NCBI GenBank assembly: GCA_964474655.1
Contig: CAYYTU010000126.1
Coordinates: 1 to 6,387 of the forward strand
Direction of reading: 5' to 3'
Origin: CAYYTU01 sp964474655
GTDB lineage: Bacteria > Chloroflexota > Anaerolineae > B4-G1
Length of the DNA: 6,387 nucleotides
Below are positions 6,306-6,387 of this stretch, one piece after another (the first letter of the stretch is position 1; each line of letters begins with the position of its first letter). The position numbers and the translations under genes are program-made. Below the pieces are notes generated by a model. The model did no database searches. It was not told the DNA's origin and saw only the letters and a list, made by a program, of their open reading frames with translations.

Positions 6306-6387
6306 CCACACACCTGCTTCTCGCCCCCGCGGGGGGGCGGCAAGACCGCCTACCTCGTCGACGAAGCCCGCCGACTGGCCCAGGGCC
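6302..6387 (+). CDS. Start of P-loop protein, possibly AddB/RecB/UvrD-like; apparent frameshift; 3' partial
   Basis: ATG at 6302-6304 overlaps the ATPase stop (ATGA), with GGAGG at 6287-6291 ten bases upstream. As written it reads MTTHLLLAPAGGR and then a basic, low-quality stretch to the window end. Dropping one base from the seven G at 6331-6337 gives LLLAPAGGGKTAYLVDEARRLAQG, a clean Walker A (A-x-A-G-G-G-K-T) followed by an amphipathic helix. This is much like the extreme N-terminus of AddB/RexB or UvrD-type helicase-nucleases, where APAGxGKT sits near residue 10. The lysine codon is 6342-6344. Neither frame meets a stop within the window, so the restored P-loop is the only evidence for the frameshift. 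It may be a sequencing error, a genuine mutation or a slippage site. The position after an SbcCD-like pair fits a DNA-end-processing operon, but the family cannot be settled from about 28 codons. Confidence -1.
   Translation, partial: MTTHLLLAPAGGRQDRLPRRRSPPTGPG

Noticed and set aside
1..6387. CRISPR array, insertion sequence or tRNA
   Set aside because: I saw no spaced direct repeats, no transposase motifs or terminal inverted repeats, and no cloverleaf-like sequence in the non-coding gap.

Overview
The window is GC-rich, gene-dense bacterial DNA, read entirely on the + strand. I see four protein-coding genes, the first and last cut by the window edges, and one 162-base intergenic gap. GC-rich codon use, near-consensus Shine-Dalgarno sites and 1-4 base start/stop overlaps indicate a bacterium. 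Chloroflexota is a guess from recalled similarity of the protein types, not something the sequence proves.

Region 1 (1-3174) is a large, 5'-truncated fusion protein. It has an N-terminal phospholipase D (PLD/HKD)-like domain, a complete SNF2-type helicase/translocase core and a charged helical C-terminus. Proteins of this build are typical of defence islands and restriction-like loci.

Region 2 (3175-3336) is the only non-coding stretch. It holds a perfect 8-bp stem-loop, a second longer imperfect hairpin with an extra outer stem, a weak promoter candidate and a strong ribosome binding site.

Region 3 (3337-6387) is a tightly coupled operon. It encodes an SbcD/Mre11/YhaO-like metallophosphoesterase, then a YhaN/SbcC/Rad50-like ATPase that overlaps it by one base. 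The ATPase has a double membrane-spanning hairpin where a zinc hook would sit in Rad50. Last comes the beginning of a P-loop protein, possibly an AddB/RecB/UvrD-like helicase-nuclease, that overlaps the ATPase by four bases. The Walker A motif of this last gene is broken by what looks like one surplus base in a run of seven G.

The operon encodes a putative DNA-end-processing machine: a nuclease (SbcD-like), its ATPase clamp (SbcC/YhaN-like), and possibly a helicase-nuclease. It lies directly downstream of a nuclease-helicase fusion. A DNA repair or anti-phage role is plausible but inferred. The most notable points are the paired replacement of two metal-ligand histidines in the nuclease (DxH to DxQ, GHxH to GDWH), the membrane hairpin in the ATPase, the frameshift at G7 and the structured intergenic region.
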